Part shown: in pieces, positions 52,772 to 62,191 of the stretch
Numbering within the stretch: position 1 is the first letter of the stretch
Layout: every line of letters begins with the position of its first letter
Origin: Streptomyces marianii
GTDB taxonomy: Bacteria; Actinomycetota; Actinomycetes; Streptomycetales; Streptomycetaceae
DNA length: 64,000 nucleotides
Assembly (NCBI RefSeq): GCF_005795905.1
Contig: NZ_VAWE01000001.1
Location: 4,014,001 to 4,078,000, forward strand
Reading direction: 5' to 3'
Notes under the pieces: model-generated
Databases searched by the model: none
The model's input: only the letters and a program-made list of their open reading frames with translations
What the model was told of the DNA's origin: nothing
Translations under genes and position numbers: made by a program

Positions 52772-54961
52772 ATGCGCACCGAGGACGTCCTGGCCGCGAC
52801 GGCGACCGGCCTGTGGCGCTGGGACAACGCAGCCGGGACCGTGAGCCTCGACGCGGAGGCCGCCCGGCTGCTCGGGCTGCCCGGTGGGGGCGGCACGTAC
52901 ACCACCTCGGCCGTGCGCTCGCGTCTGCACCCCGTCGACTGGAACGAGGTCAGCGGCATCATCGGGCTCGCCGTGGCCGAGGGGACCCTCGCCGAGTCCC
53001 GGGTGCGGGTCGTCGACATGGAGGGACGGGTGCTGCGCACCGTGCGCAGCCGGTGCAGGCCGGTGGTCGAGGGCGACGGCTACCACCTCTTCGGCACGAT
53101 CCAGGAGGTCCCGGAGCCACAGCCGGGCACGAGCGCGCACACCCCGGTCACCGGCGACTGGCGGCGTTCCCGCGAGGCGTTCCTGCTGGACGCGGGCCGG
53201 GCGCTGGCCGAGGCGCGGTCCACCGCCGAGGTGCTGCGGGTCGCCGCGTCGCTGTCGATGCCGGGCTTCTCCCCCGACGGTCTCGCCGTCTTCGGCGTCA
53301 CGGCGGACCGGCTCAAGGTCCTCGGGCACCACGGCTACGACGAGCACGAGGCCGGGCCCCTCGCCGACATGCCGCTCGACACCGAGTACCCGGCCGCCGA
53401 GGTCATCCGCACGGGACGGGCCCTCTACGTGCCGACGCCGGAGGACTACCGGCGCCGGTACCCCACGATGTGGCCGCTGATCGAGGTCTACGGCAGGCAG
53501 TCGTGGGCCTTCCTGCCACTGATCGTCGCGGGTCGCACGATGGGCACCTGGATGGCCGCGTTCAGCCATCCCGTGGCCTTCACACCCGACGAGCGCTCGG
53601 TCCTGACCACGGTGGCCCGGATGCTGGCGCAGGCGCTGGCCCGCGCCGGGGTCGCCGAGAGCGAACGGGAGCTGTCGCGGGGGCTCCAGCGCTCGATGAT
53701 GCCGTCGCTGGGGCCGGGCATCCCGGGCATGTCGGTGGCGGCCCGGTACGTGCCGACCGGCGGCGGCCTCCAGGTCGGCGGCGACTGGTACGACCTGATC
53801 CCGCTGCCCGGCGGCTCGCGTGCCGAAGGAGCGGGCAGCGGGAGGATCGCGCTGGTCATCGGCGACGTCCAGGGCCATGACGTGCGGGCGGCCGGGCTGA
53901 TGGGGCAGCTGAGGACCGCCCTGCGCGCGTACGCCGCCGAGGGCCACCGCCCCGACGCGGTGCTGGCCCGGGCCTCCCGCTTCCTGGCCGGGCTGCACGA
54001 CTACACGGAGAGCGAGGCGTACGACGACGGCGATCCCGTGGGCGGCCACACCGCCCCGCGCTTCGCGACCTGCCTCTACCTGGAGTGCGACCCGGCGACC
54101 GGCTCGATCGAAATCGCCCGGGCGGGGCACCCCGATCCGGCGATCAGGATGGCCGACGGCACGGTGATCCTGCGGCCCACGGCCGGCGGTCTGCCGCTGG
54201 GTATCGACCCGGACTCCGACTACCCGACGACGCAGATCGTGCTGGAGCCCGGTGAGACGATCATGATCTGCACGGACGGGCTGCTGGAGACCGGCGGGCA
54301 CGACCTGGACAGCGGTTGGGAACGGATCCGGTCCGTGCTGGAGGAGCACCCGGAAGAGGTCGGCTCGCTGGAGAAGCTCGCGGACGCTCTGGTGCAGGCC
54401 GTGCACGGGCCGGCCTCGCACCACACCACGGGTCCGCTGTCGGACCGCCGCGAGGACGACATCGCGGTCGTGCTGCTGTCCCGGCACGGCAGGCCCGCCC
54501 GCCGGGCCCCGCGGCGCACGGTCCTGACCGTCCGCCAGGCCGAGCCGGAGCGGATCTCGGTGGCGCGGCGGCAGATGCGGGACCTGCTGTACGACTGGGC
54601 CGACCACGAGCAGATCGACTCGGCGGTGCTGATGGTCTCCGAGATGGTCACCAATGTGCTGGTGCACACCGACGGGGACGCGCTGATGGTGGCGGAGGCG
54701 GCCGGGGAGCACGGCTGCCGGCGGTTGCGGGTCGAGGTCTCGGACACCAGCGACGAACTGCCGCACAAGCGGCGCCCGGGCGAGCTGGCGTCGTCCGGGC
54801 GGGGCCTGGTGCTGATGGAGATGCTCGCCGACATCTGGGGCGTGGACCCGAGGGGCGAGGGCAAGTCGATCTGGTTCGAGCTCTACGAGCCCGGTCCGGG
54901 GGAAGGACCCCCGGAGGCGGTCCCGCCGGGGCCGTGCGTGGGCTCGCCGACGGCTTCGTAG
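52772..54961 (+). CDS. SpoIIE-type PP2C phosphatase with PAS, GAF and HATPase domains
   Basis: The protein is 729 aa. A PAS-like domain covers about residues 1–105 (TGLWRWDNAAGTVSLDAEAA). A GAF domain covers about 140–300 (VLRVAASLSMPGFSPDGLAV). A PP2C/SpoIIE catalytic domain covers about 310–565: LQRSMMPSLGPGIPGMSVAA, VGGDWYDLIPLPGGS, VIGDVQGHDVRAAGLMGQLR and ICTDGLLETGGHDLD, with the metal-binding Asps. A HATPase_c anti-sigma-like domain covers about 580–700 (SEMVTNVLVHTDGDALMVAE). It both dephosphorylates and rephosphorylates partners in one protein. Its last 79 bp overlap the convergent permease gene. Confidence 0.93.
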   Translation: MRTEDVLAATATGLWRWDNAAGTVSLDAEAARLLGLPGGGGTYTTSAVRSRLHPVDWNEVSGIIGLAVAEGTLAESRVRVVDMEGRVLRTVRSRCRPVVEGDGYHLFGTIQEVPEPQPGTSAHTPVTGDWRRSREAFLLDAGRALAEARSTAEVLRVAASLSMPGFSPDGLAVFGVTADRLKVLGHHGYDEHEAGPLADMPLDTEYPAAEVIRTGRALYVPTPEDYRRRYPTMWPLIEVYGRQSWAFLPLIVAGRTMGTWMAAFSHPVAFTPDERSVLTTVARMLAQALARAGVAESERELSRGLQRSMMPSLGPGIPGMSVAARYVPTGGGLQVGGDWYDLIPLPGGSRAEGAGSGRIALVIGDVQGHDVRAAGLMGQLRTALRAYAAEGHRPDAVLARASRFLAGLHDYTESEAYDDGDPVGGHTAPRFATCLYLECDPATGSIEIARAGHPDPAIRMADGTVILRPTAGGLPLGIDPDSDYPTTQIVLEPGETIMICTDGLLETGGHDLDSGWERIRSVLEEHPEEVGSLEKLADALVQAVHGPASHHTTGPLSDRREDDIAVVLLSRHGRPARRAPRRTVLTVRQAEPERISVARRQMRDLLYDWADHEQIDSAVLMVSEMVTNVLVHTDGDALMVAEAAGEHGCRRLRVEVSDTSDELPHKRRPGELASSGRGLVLMEMLADIWGVDPRGEGKSIWFELYEPGPGEGPPEAVPPGPCVGSPTAS

Positions 54962-55989
54962 CGGCTGCGCAGCTCCCCGACGATCCCGAACGCGGCGGCC
55001 GTCAGCGGCACGGCCAAGAGCATCCCGAGGATCCCGGCGATGCCCGCGCCCGCGGTGATCGCCAGCATCACGACGGCCGGATGCATCTGGACCGTGCGGC
55101 TCTGGATCATTGGCTGCAGGACGTGGCCCTCCAGTACCTGAACGGCGAGGACGACGCCGAGCGCCCAGAGCGCGATCACGAAACCCCGGTCGGCGAGCGC
55201 CACGAGCACGGCCATCGAACCGGAGAGGAAGGCCCCCAGATAGGGGATGTAGGCGAAGACGAAGACGAGGGCGCCCAGACCGACCGCCCCGGGCACCCGC
55301 AGGACCAGCAGGCCCACGGTGATGCAGACGGCGTCGATCAGGGCGATGAACGTGGTGCCCCGCATGAAGCCCTCGACGGCCTCGAAGGCCCGCCGCCCCA
55401 TCGCCTCCGCCATGTCCCCGGTGGACTGCGGGACGAGGGAACGCAGGGTGGCGACCGCGCGGTCGGAGTCGCGGAGGAAGAAGAAGATCAGCAGCAGGGC
55501 CACGACCGCGATGGCGATCATCTCGCCCACGACGCTGATCCCGGAGATCACCTCGGACGCGGCCGTCCCGCCGAACCTGGAGAGCAACTCCTTGGAGTTG
55601 GTGGCCAGGTCGTCGAGCGAGGTGCCGGCGGCGCCGAAGTGCCTGGCAAGGCCGTCGGCGGCCCGCTTGAGGGAGGCGACGATCTGGTCCCCGGACTCGA
55701 TCAGCGCGTTGACCACGATGTACATGGCTCCGCCGACGACCGCGACGACGGCCGCACAGGTGATCCCGGCAGCGAGGGAGCGCCGGACCTTCATCCTGAT
55801 CAGGCGACGGTGCAGCGGACCGAGCAGCGCGGTGCCCAGCAGCGCGAGCAGCAGGGGGGTGACGGCGGTCTTGAACTCGACGATCAGCCACACGCCGACG
55901 GCGGCGACCCCCGCGACGAGCAGCGCGACGGCGCACCAGGCGGCGAGACGCTGCACGGGCCGGGGGAGAAGGGTCTGCGGCGGCGGCAC
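54883..55989 (-). CDS. AI-2E family transporter
   Basis: The protein is 368 aa and starts at GTG, with eight hydrophobic helices typical of the AI-2E (PerM/YdbI) family: LAAWCAVALLVAGVAAVGVW, FKTAVTPLLLALLGTALLGP, VISGISVVGEMIAIAVVALL, then VVMLAITAGAGIAGILGMLL. The family covers putative autoinducer and ion exporters; a quorum-signal role is not proven in streptomycetes. The C-terminus is Gly/Pro-rich because it is read from the complement of the end of the convergent SpoIIE-type gene (overlap 54883–54961). Confidence 0.88.
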   Translation of the reverse strand: MPPPQTLLPRPVQRLAAWCAVALLVAGVAAVGVWLIVEFKTAVTPLLLALLGTALLGPLHRRLIRMKVRRSLAAGITCAAVVAVVGGAMYIVVNALIESGDQIVASLKRAADGLARHFGAAGTSLDDLATNSKELLSRFGGTAASEVISGISVVGEMIAIAVVALLLIFFFLRDSDRAVATLRSLVPQSTGDMAEAMGRRAFEAVEGFMRGTTFIALIDAVCITVGLLVLRVPGAVGLGALVFVFAYIPYLGAFLSGSMAVLVALADRGFVIALWALGVVLAVQVLEGHVLQPMIQSRTVQMHPAVVMLAITAGAGIAGILGMLLAVPLTAAAFGIVGELRSRYEAVGEPTHGPGGTASGGPSPGPGS

Positions 55990-56166
55990 GCTTCCAGCCG
56001 ATCACGCCCGCCGCGGGCCGTCCCGTCCGCGGGGTCCGGACGGGTGACGGCTCGTCAGGTGAGGAGCGGCGCTCGTCGCGGCGGGGGAGCGGACCGCCCC
56101 GTCCGCCGGGCCCGGCGGACGGCATCGGTCGCCGCCCGCCGGAGCGGACTTCCGAGGACCGGGGGA

Positions 56167-57123
56167 TCACATCCCGTGGACGGCCGGGATGGTGCCGAGG
56201 CGCCCCTTCTGGAAGTCCTCGAACGCCTGCTGGAGTTCCTCGCGGGTGTTCATGACGAACGGGCCGTAGTGGGCCATGGGCTCACGGATGGGCCGGCCGC
56301 CGAGGAGGACGACCTCCAGGTCCGGCGTGTGGGAGTCCTGCTTCTCGTCCGCACGGACGGTCAGCGACGAGCCGCTACCGAAGACGGCCGTCTGCCCCGG
56401 GTGGACCGGACGCCGCTCCGCACCGACCGAGCCCCGGCCCGCGAGGACGTAGGCCAGGCCGTTGAAGTCCTCCCGCCACGGCAGTGTGGCCTCCGCGCCC
56501 GGCGCCAGCGTCGCGTGGATCATCGTGATCGGCGTGTGCGTGATGCCAGGCCCCTCGTGGCCGTCCAGCTCACCGGCGATGACCCGCAGCAGCGCGCCGC
56601 CGTCGGGCGTGGTCAGTAGCTGGACGTTGCCGCCGCGGATGTCCTGGTAGCGCGGAGGCATCATCTTGTCCTTGGCCGGGAGGTTGACCCACAGCTGGAG
56701 GCCGTGGAAGAGACCGCCAGACATGACGAGGTGCTCCGGTGGCGCCTCGATGTGGAGCAGGCCCGAGCCGGCCGTCATCCACTGGGTGTCGCCGTTGGTG
56801 ATGGTGCCGCCACCGCCGTTGGAGTCCTGGTGGTCGAAGATGCCGTCGATGATGTAGGTGACAGTCTCGAAGCCGCGGTGCGGATGCCACGGGGTCCCTT
56901 TCGGCTCCCCGGGCTGATACTCCACCTCGCCCATCTGGTCCATCATGATGAACGGGTCGAGGTGCTTGTAGTTGATCCCGGCGAACGCGCGGCGCACCGG
57001 GAAACCCTCCCCCTCGTATCCCTGGGGCGCCGTGGTCACGGCGAGCACGGGCCGCTGGACGGCGCCGTCGGCCGCGGAGACGCGCGGCAGGGTGAGCGGG
57101 TTCTCGACAGTCACTGCAGGCAT
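56167..57123 (-). CDS. Pirin family protein
   Basis: The protein is 318 aa with the pirin bicupin fold. The metal ligands are visible: GTPWHPHRGFETVTYIIDG (two His), GIFDHQDSNGGGGTITNGDT, and MTAGSGLLHIEAPPEH. The second cupin is present (ATLPWREDFNGLAYVLAGRG). Pirins act as quercetinases or redox-sensing co-regulators, and which applies here cannot be read. AAGGAGG precedes ATG at 57123. Confidence 0.92.
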   Translation of the reverse strand: MPAVTVENPLTLPRVSAADGAVQRPVLAVTTAPQGYEGEGFPVRRAFAGINYKHLDPFIMMDQMGEVEYQPGEPKGTPWHPHRGFETVTYIIDGIFDHQDSNGGGGTITNGDTQWMTAGSGLLHIEAPPEHLVMSGGLFHGLQLWVNLPAKDKMMPPRYQDIRGGNVQLLTTPDGGALLRVIAGELDGHEGPGITHTPITMIHATLAPGAEATLPWREDFNGLAYVLAGRGSVGAERRPVHPGQTAVFGSGSSLTVRADEKQDSHTPDLEVVLLGGRPIREPMAHYGPFVMNTREELQQAFEDFQKGRLGTIPAVHGM

Positions 57124-57336
57124 GGGGGCCTCCTTGTGCGTCCAGTTTAGTTGAATCCTGAACTTCTCACCACCCCCAACACGGATCCCTCCGGACGCAT
57201 TCCCGGCGACCCCGCAGTGGACGGGCTCCGCACCGTCGAGGGACGGCCCCACGCGCGAAGACCCCGCACACAGACGGCCGGCGACACCGCGGAGGGTGCT
57301 CGCCGGCCGTCTGACGGAGAGAAAGGGAGTACGGGG

Positions 57337-57404
57337 ACCACCCGGGTGCGGGCACCACCGGGGTGCGGGGACCACCCGGGTGCGGGCACCACCCGGGTGC
57401 GGGC
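57337..57404. repeat. Four 17-bp tandem repeats behind an sseB-like gene
   Basis: Units ACCACCCGGGTGCGGGC run at 57337–57353, 57354–57370 (one variant), 57371–57387 and 57388–57404. Units 1, 3 and 4 are identical; unit 2 differs at two positions. The array ends one base before the stop codon of the gene at 57406. Confidence 0.95.
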
Positions 57405-57405
57405 A

Positions 57406-57903
57406 CTACCCGTACATGCGCCGCATCGCGAAGTCGACCATCTGCTCGACGGCCTTCGCGTCGAAGACCATCCGATGCTCGCCCTCCATGTCGAGGACGA
57501 AGCCGTACCCGGTGGGCAGCAGGTCGATCACCTCGGCGCCGGTGATCACGAAGTACTTGGACTCCTTGCCCGCGTAGCGGCGCAGCTCCTTGAGCGAGCT
57601 GAACATCGGGATCACCGGCTGCTGCGTGTTGTGCAGCGCCAGGAAGCCGGGATTGTCCCCACGCGGGCAGTACACCTTCGACGTCGCGAAGACCTGCTGG
57701 AAGTCCTCCGCGGAGAGCGACCCCGTCGTGAAGGCCCGCACCGCGTCGGCGAGCGAAGGCGGCGACGGCTCGGGGTACAGCGGCTGCTCACCGTAGCCCG
57801 CTCCGGGCATCCCGGCACCGGGCATACCCGCGCCCGACATCGGCTGCTGCGGCGGGGGGCCGTAGTGCTGCTGACCGCCGGGGGTCTGGTCGTAGCCGTA
57901 CAT
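57406..57903 (-). CDS. SseB-like protein
   Basis: The protein is 165 aa. A Gln/Gly/Pro-rich N-terminus (QQPMSGAGMPGAGMPGAG) precedes an SseB domain from about residue 50: FTTGSLSAEDFQQVFATSKV, FLALHNTQQPVIPMFSSLKE, YFVITGAEVIDLLPTGYGFV. SseB domains occur in type III secretion co-regulators and in many actinobacterial proteins of unknown role. Start ATG at 57903. Repeats begin directly after its stop. Confidence 0.82.
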   Translation of the reverse strand: MYGYDQTPGGQQHYGPPPQQPMSGAGMPGAGMPGAGYGEQPLYPEPSPPSLADAVRAFTTGSLSAEDFQQVFATSKVYCPRGDNPGFLALHNTQQPVIPMFSSLKELRRYAGKESKYFVITGAEVIDLLPTGYGFVLDMEGEHRMVFDAKAVEQMVDFAMRRMYG

Positions 57904-58246
57904 GGGCGCAAGCCTACCGAGGCTCCGCCGGGAGCGGGCGCGGCCGCCGGCCGTGCCTCAGCGGCCGAGCCCCCTGGACCTGATCGCGCCGACGCAGGAC
58001 GACCGCGCTCCGGTGCCGACCGCGAGGACCGGGCCACGGAGCACCTTCGAGTCACGGACGGGGCCACCGCCCCTCGCCGCCCCGAGGGGCGGTGAGGGCG
58101 GTGAAGCGGGTGCTCGACGCGGTGAGTCCGCGCCGGGGTGTGGACCGGGGCCCGGACAGCAAGACAGTCTGGTGCGAGCCGGCGGGCCCGGAAGTGCCGT
58201 GGGATGCGGGCCGCGTCACAGATGTCCGTGAGGGGTTGCTTCTTAT

Positions 58247-58284
58247 TACCGACGGGTAGCATCATCGTAGCTACTTGCTGGTAG
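58247..58284 (+). promoter_or_regulatory. Palindrome-rich promoter region of the acyl-CoA dehydrogenase gene
   Basis: The 430-bp gap 57904–58333 holds no convincing gene. Near its end are TACC-GACG-GGTA (58247–58258), GTAGCTAC (58267–58274) and CTAC-N6-GTAG (58271–58284), in a locally AT-richer stretch (TTATTACC...). They look like overlapping operators for a TetR- or FadR-type repressor of fatty-acid oxidation. Confidence 0.45.
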
Positions 58285-58333
58285 ATGTACGAGGAACCCT
58301 GCCTCCTCCCCGATCCGTTACGGAGCCGTCGCC

Positions 58334-60160
58334 ATGGGGCACTACAAGTCGAATCTCCGCGACATCGAGTTCAACCTCTTCGAGGTCCTCGGGCGCGACA
58401 AGCTGTACGGCACGGGCCCGTTCGCGGAGATGGACGTCGAGACCGCCAAGAGCATCCTCGACGAGATCGCCCGCCTCGCGGAGAACGACCTCGCCGAGTC
58501 CTTCGCCGACGCCGACCGCAACCCGCCGGTCTTCGACCCCGAGACCAACACCGCCCCGGTGCCCGCGAGCTTCAAGAAGAGCTACAAGGCATTCATGGAC
58601 TCCGAGTACTGGCGCCTCGGCCTCCCCGAGGAGATCGGCGGCACCACCGCGCCGCGCTCCCTCGTCTGGTCGTACGCCGAGCTGCTCCTCGGCTCGAACC
58701 CGGCGATATGGATGTACTCCTCGGGCCCGGCGTTCGCCGGCATCCTCCACGACGAGGGCAACGAGGCCCAGAAGAAGATCGCCCGGATCGCGGTCGAGAA
58801 GCAGTGGGGCTCCACCATGGTGCTCACCGAGCCCGACGCGGGCTCGGACGTGGGCGCCGGCCGCACCAAGGCGATCCAGCAGGACGACGGCTCCTGGCAC
58901 ATCGAGGGCGTGAAGCGCTTCATCACCTCCGGTGAGCACGACATGGAGGAGAACATCCTCCACTACGTCCTCGCCCGCCCCGAGGGCCACGGCCCCGGCA
59001 CCAAGGGCCTGTCCCTCTTCCTCGTACCGAAGTTCCACTTCGACTGGGAGACCGGCGAGCTGGGCGAGCGCAACGGCGTCTACGCCACCAACGTCGAGCA
59101 CAAGATGGGCCTCAAGGCGTCCAACACGTGCGAGATGACCTTCGGCGACAAGCACCCCGCGAAGGGCTGGCTGATCGGCGACAAGCACGACGGCATCCGC
59201 CAGATGTTCATGATCATCGAGTTCGCCCGCATGATGGTCGGCACGAAGGCGATCTCCACGCTGTCGACGGGCTACCTCAACGCGCTGGAGTACGCCAAGG
59301 AGCGCGTCCAGGGCCCCGACCTGGCGAACTTCATGGACAAGACCGCGCCCAAGGTCACCATCACCCACCACCCCGACGTGCGCCGCTCGCTCATGACGCA
59401 GAAGGCGTACGCGGAGGGCATGCGCTCCCTCGTCCTCTACACCGCCGCGGTGCAGGACGAGATCGCGTTCAAGGAGTCCACGGGCGAGGACGCCAAGTCC
59501 CTGCACGGCCTGAACGACCTGCTGCTGCCGATCGTGAAGGGCTACGGCTCCGAGAAGGCGTACGAGCAGCTCGCCCAGTCGCTGCAGATCTTCGGCGGCT
59601 CCGGGTACCTGCAGGAGTACCCGATCGAGCAGTACATCCGCGACGCCAAGATCGACACCCTGTACGAGGGCACCACGGCGATCCAGGGCCAGGACTACTT
59701 CTTCCGGAAGATCGTCCGTGACCAGGGCGCATCGCTGAACCTGCTGGCCGAGGAGATCAAGAAGTTCCTCGCGGTCGGCACCGGCGGCGACGAGCTGAAC
59801 GGCGCCCGGGACGCCCTCGCCAAGGCCGCCGTGGACCTGGAGGCGATCGTCGGCCGGATGCTCACCGACCTCACCGCCACCGGCGAGGACGTCAAGAACA
59901 TCTACAAGGTCGGCCTCAACACCACCCGCCTGCTGCTCGCCTCCGGCGACGTCGTCGTCGGCTACCTGCTGCTGCGCGGTGCGGCCGTCGCCGCCGAGAA
60001 GCTGGAGACCGCCTCCGCCAAGGACAAGGCGTTCTACCAGGGCAAGATCGCGGCCGCGAAGTTCTTCGCCGCCAACGTCCTGCCGGGCGTCTCGCTCGCC
60101 CGCGAGATCGCCGAGGGCGTCGACAACGACCTGATGGAGCTGGACGAGGCGGCCTTCTAG
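58334..60160 (+). CDS. Acyl-CoA dehydrogenase (FadE5/AidB-like long form)
   Basis: The protein is 608 aa, longer than the usual 380–400 aa, as in the mycobacterial FadE5 class. FAD- and substrate-binding blocks include [40 protein letters not shown] and a C-terminal [40 protein letters not shown]; the Glu of LYEGTTAIQ region is the family catalytic-base site in this class. It oxidises acyl-CoA to the 2-enoyl form in beta-oxidation. It is a single gene ahead of a strong terminator. Confidence 0.92.
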   Translation: MGHYKSNLRDIEFNLFEVLGRDKLYGTGPFAEMDVETAKSILDEIARLAENDLAESFADADRNPPVFDPETNTAPVPASFKKSYKAFMDSEYWRLGLPEEIGGTTAPRSLVWSYAELLLGSNPAIWMYSSGPAFAGILHDEGNEAQKKIARIAVEKQWGSTMVLTEPDAGSDVGAGRTKAIQQDDGSWHIEGVKRFITSGEHDMEENILHYVLARPEGHGPGTKGLSLFLVPKFHFDWETGELGERNGVYATNVEHKMGLKASNTCEMTFGDKHPAKGWLIGDKHDGIRQMFMIIEFARMMVGTKAISTLSTGYLNALEYAKERVQGPDLANFMDKTAPKVTITHHPDVRRSLMTQKAYAEGMRSLVLYTAAVQDEIAFKESTGEDAKSLHGLNDLLLPIVKGYGSEKAYEQLAQSLQIFGGSGYLQEYPIEQYIRDAKIDTLYEGTTAIQGQDYFFRKIVRDQGASLNLLAEEIKKFLAVGTGGDELNGARDALAKAAVDLEAIVGRMLTDLTATGEDVKNIYKVGLNTTRLLLASGDVVVGYLLLRGAAVAAEKLETASAKDKAFYQGKIAAAKFFAANVLPGVSLAREIAEGVDNDLMELDEAAF

Positions 60161-60184
60161 TCCGCGCCCGCACCACACCGTCGC

Positions 60185-60215
60185 GAAGGCCCGCTCCGGG
60201 ACGGAGCGGGCCTTC
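60185..60215. terminator. Hairpin terminator after the acyl-CoA dehydrogenase gene
   Basis: GAAGGCCCGCTCC (60185–60197) is exactly complementary to 60203–60215, 25 bp past the stop. Confidence 0.9.
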
Positions 60216-60312
60216 CGCCGTATCGTGCCCCCCCACCCCCGTGCCGCACCGCGGACGGCCCGTCCCACCGGGCGGACCGGGCCCTCGGGGAACGCTCGTT
60301 AAGGTGAACACC

Positions 60313-61626
60313 ATGAGCAGCCGTGCAGCCTCCCCGTCGCCCGCCGCCTTCGACCGCGGCCTCACCGAGGACATGATGTCCTTCCTGGCGGCGAGCCCCT
60401 CGCCCTACCACGCCGTGGCGAACGCCGCCGAGCGGCTGGACAAGGCCGGATTCCGGCGGGTCGAGGAGACCGACGCCTGGGACGGGACCAGCGGCGGCAA
60501 GTACGTGCTCCGGGGCGGCGCGATCATCGCCTGGTACGTGCCGGAGGGCGCTCCGGCCCACACCCCCTTCCGCATCGTCGGCGCCCACACCGACTCCCCC
60601 AACCTCCGCGTCAAGCCCCAGCCGGACATGGGCGCGCACGGCTGGCGGCAGATCGCCGTCGAGATCTACGGCGGACCGCTGCTCAACTCCTGGCTCGACC
60701 GCGACCTCGGCCTCGCCGGCCGGCTCACGCTGCGGGACGGCTCCACCCGCCTGGTGAACGTCGACCGGCCCCTGCTGCGCGTGCCCCAACTCGCCATCCA
60801 CATGGACCGTTCCATCTACGAGAAGGGGCTGCAGCTCGACAAGCAGAAGCACATGCAGCCCATCTGGGGCCTCGGCGACACCGTCAGGGAAGGCGACCTG
60901 ATCTCCTTCCTGGAGGAGGAGAGCGGACTCGCACCCGGCGAGGTCACCGGCTGGGACCTGATGACCCACGCCCTGGAGGCCCCCGCCTTCCTGGGCCGGA
61001 ACCGCGAACTCGTCGCCGGCCCGCGGATGGACAACCTGCTCTCCGTGCACGCCGGCACAGCGGCGCTCGCCGCCGTCTCCGAGCGGGACGGCCTGGCTCA
61101 CATCCCCGTCCTCGCCGCCTTCGACCACGAGGAGAACGGCTCCCAGGCCGACACCGGGGCGGACGGCCCGCTCCTCGGATCGGTGCTGGAACGCTCGGTG
61201 TTCGCCCGCGGCGGCACCTACGAGGACCGCGCCCGGGCCTTCGCCGGCACCGTCTGCCTGTCCTCCGACACGGGCCACGCCGTGCACCCCAACTACGCGG
61301 AACGCCACGACCCCACGCACCACCCCCGCCCCAACCGCGGCCCCATCCTGAAGGTCAACGTCAACCAGCGGTACGCGACGGACGGCAGCGGCCGGGCCGT
61401 GTTCGCCGCCGCCTGCGAACGTGCGGGCGTGGAGTGGCAGACGTTCGTCTCCAACAACGCGATGCCGTGCGGCACGACGATCGGCCCGATCACCGCCGCC
61501 CGCCACGGGATCCGCACCGTCGACATCGGCGTCGCGATCCTCTCGATGCACAGCGCCCGCGAACTCTGCGGCGCGGACGACCCGTACCTGCTGGCCAACG
61601 CACTGGTGGCGTTCCTCGAAGGCTGA
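60313..61626 (+). CDS. M18 family aminopeptidase
   Basis: The protein is 437 aa. The zinc-binding set of M18 (aspartyl aminopeptidase/ApeB) is intact: His92 and Asp94 in IVGAHTDSPNLRVKP, EENGSQADTGADG with the catalytic Glu and ligand, and CLSSDTGHAVHPNYAERHDP near the C-terminal ligand region. It forms cytoplasmic dodecamers that trim N-terminal residues from peptides. GTGAAC precedes ATG at 60313; a GTG nine bases upstream is possible. Confidence 0.93.
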   Translation: MSSRAASPSPAAFDRGLTEDMMSFLAASPSPYHAVANAAERLDKAGFRRVEETDAWDGTSGGKYVLRGGAIIAWYVPEGAPAHTPFRIVGAHTDSPNLRVKPQPDMGAHGWRQIAVEIYGGPLLNSWLDRDLGLAGRLTLRDGSTRLVNVDRPLLRVPQLAIHMDRSIYEKGLQLDKQKHMQPIWGLGDTVREGDLISFLEEESGLAPGEVTGWDLMTHALEAPAFLGRNRELVAGPRMDNLLSVHAGTAALAAVSERDGLAHIPVLAAFDHEENGSQADTGADGPLLGSVLERSVFARGGTYEDRARAFAGTVCLSSDTGHAVHPNYAERHDPTHHPRPNRGPILKVNVNQRYATDGSGRAVFAAACERAGVEWQTFVSNNAMPCGTTIGPITAARHGIRTVDIGVAILSMHSARELCGADDPYLLANALVAFLEG

Positions 61627-61735
61627 TCCGCCCGGCCTCCGCCGAGTGCCCGGCGGACGTCGTGCCGGCTCTCCCGCGTAGGTGTCGCCCGCCGGGGTAC
61701 CCGGAGGTCCTACATCGACACGGGAGGCGGAGATC

Positions 61736-61966
61736 ATGGGCCTGGGAGGCTGCATCCTGCTGATCGGCGCGGGGGCGATTCTCACCTTCGCGACCGACTG
61801 GGAGACCGAGAGCGTCAACCTCGACCTGGTCGGGCTGATCATGATGGCGGTCGGCATCATCGGCGTCGCCACCTTCACCAGCATCGCGCGCCGCCGCCGG
61901 GCGGTCGTCCCCCCGGTCGCCCCGACCGTGGTGGAGGAGCCCCGGCACAGCGGCTACGAGCGCTGA
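61736..61966 (+). CDS. Small membrane protein, DUF6458-like
   Basis: The protein is 76 aa with two hydrophobic segments (CILLIGAGAILTFATDW and VGLIMMAVGIIGVATFT) around an acidic loop ETESVNLDL, then RRRR and a Pro/Val tail. GGGAGGCGG precedes ATG at 61736. This matches a common actinobacterial family I recall as DUF6458; function is unknown. The number should be checked. Confidence 0.75.
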   Translation: MGLGGCILLIGAGAILTFATDWETESVNLDLVGLIMMAVGIIGVATFTSIARRRRAVVPPVAPTVVEEPRHSGYER

Positions 61967-62048
61967 CGCGCCGACGGCCCGATCCGGTCGGCGGCGGGAC
62001 GCCCGGGGCCGGTGTCCGTCGGCATCCGCCGACGCTGACATCCGCGAG

Positions 62049-62071
62049 AACACCGTGCCGGGCACGGTGTT
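62049..62071. terminator. Perfect 11-bp hairpin in the gap before the NHL-protein gene
   Basis: AACACCGTGCC-G-GGCACGGTGTT lies between the small membrane protein (plus) and the convergent NHL gene ending at 62192. The one-base loop means it would open by 2–3 pairs; it may act as terminator for either gene. No T-run follows. Confidence 0.5.
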
Positions 62072-62191
62072 TCGCATGGTTCTCCTGGGACAGGGGACGG
62101 CCGTCGTGCACCATCGCGGTCCGTCCCGCAACAAGCACGCCGCCGTACTCGCCGCGGTGGCCGCGGTCGTCGTCGCGCCGGCCGGGAACGG

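Noticed and set aside
57337..57404. 17-bp repeats as a CRISPR array
   Set aside because: Units are directly joined with no unique spacers, and no cas genes are present.
58097..58258. Plus-strand frame starting GTGAAGCGGGTG, about 52 aa
   Set aside because: No ribosome binding site, no recognisable sequence, and it ends in the palindrome-rich promoter.
58271..60268. A 665-aa open frame on minus opposite the acyl-CoA dehydrogenase
   Set aside because: Shadow frame; Val/Leu/Gly-rich repetition follows from the complement of the dehydrogenase codons.
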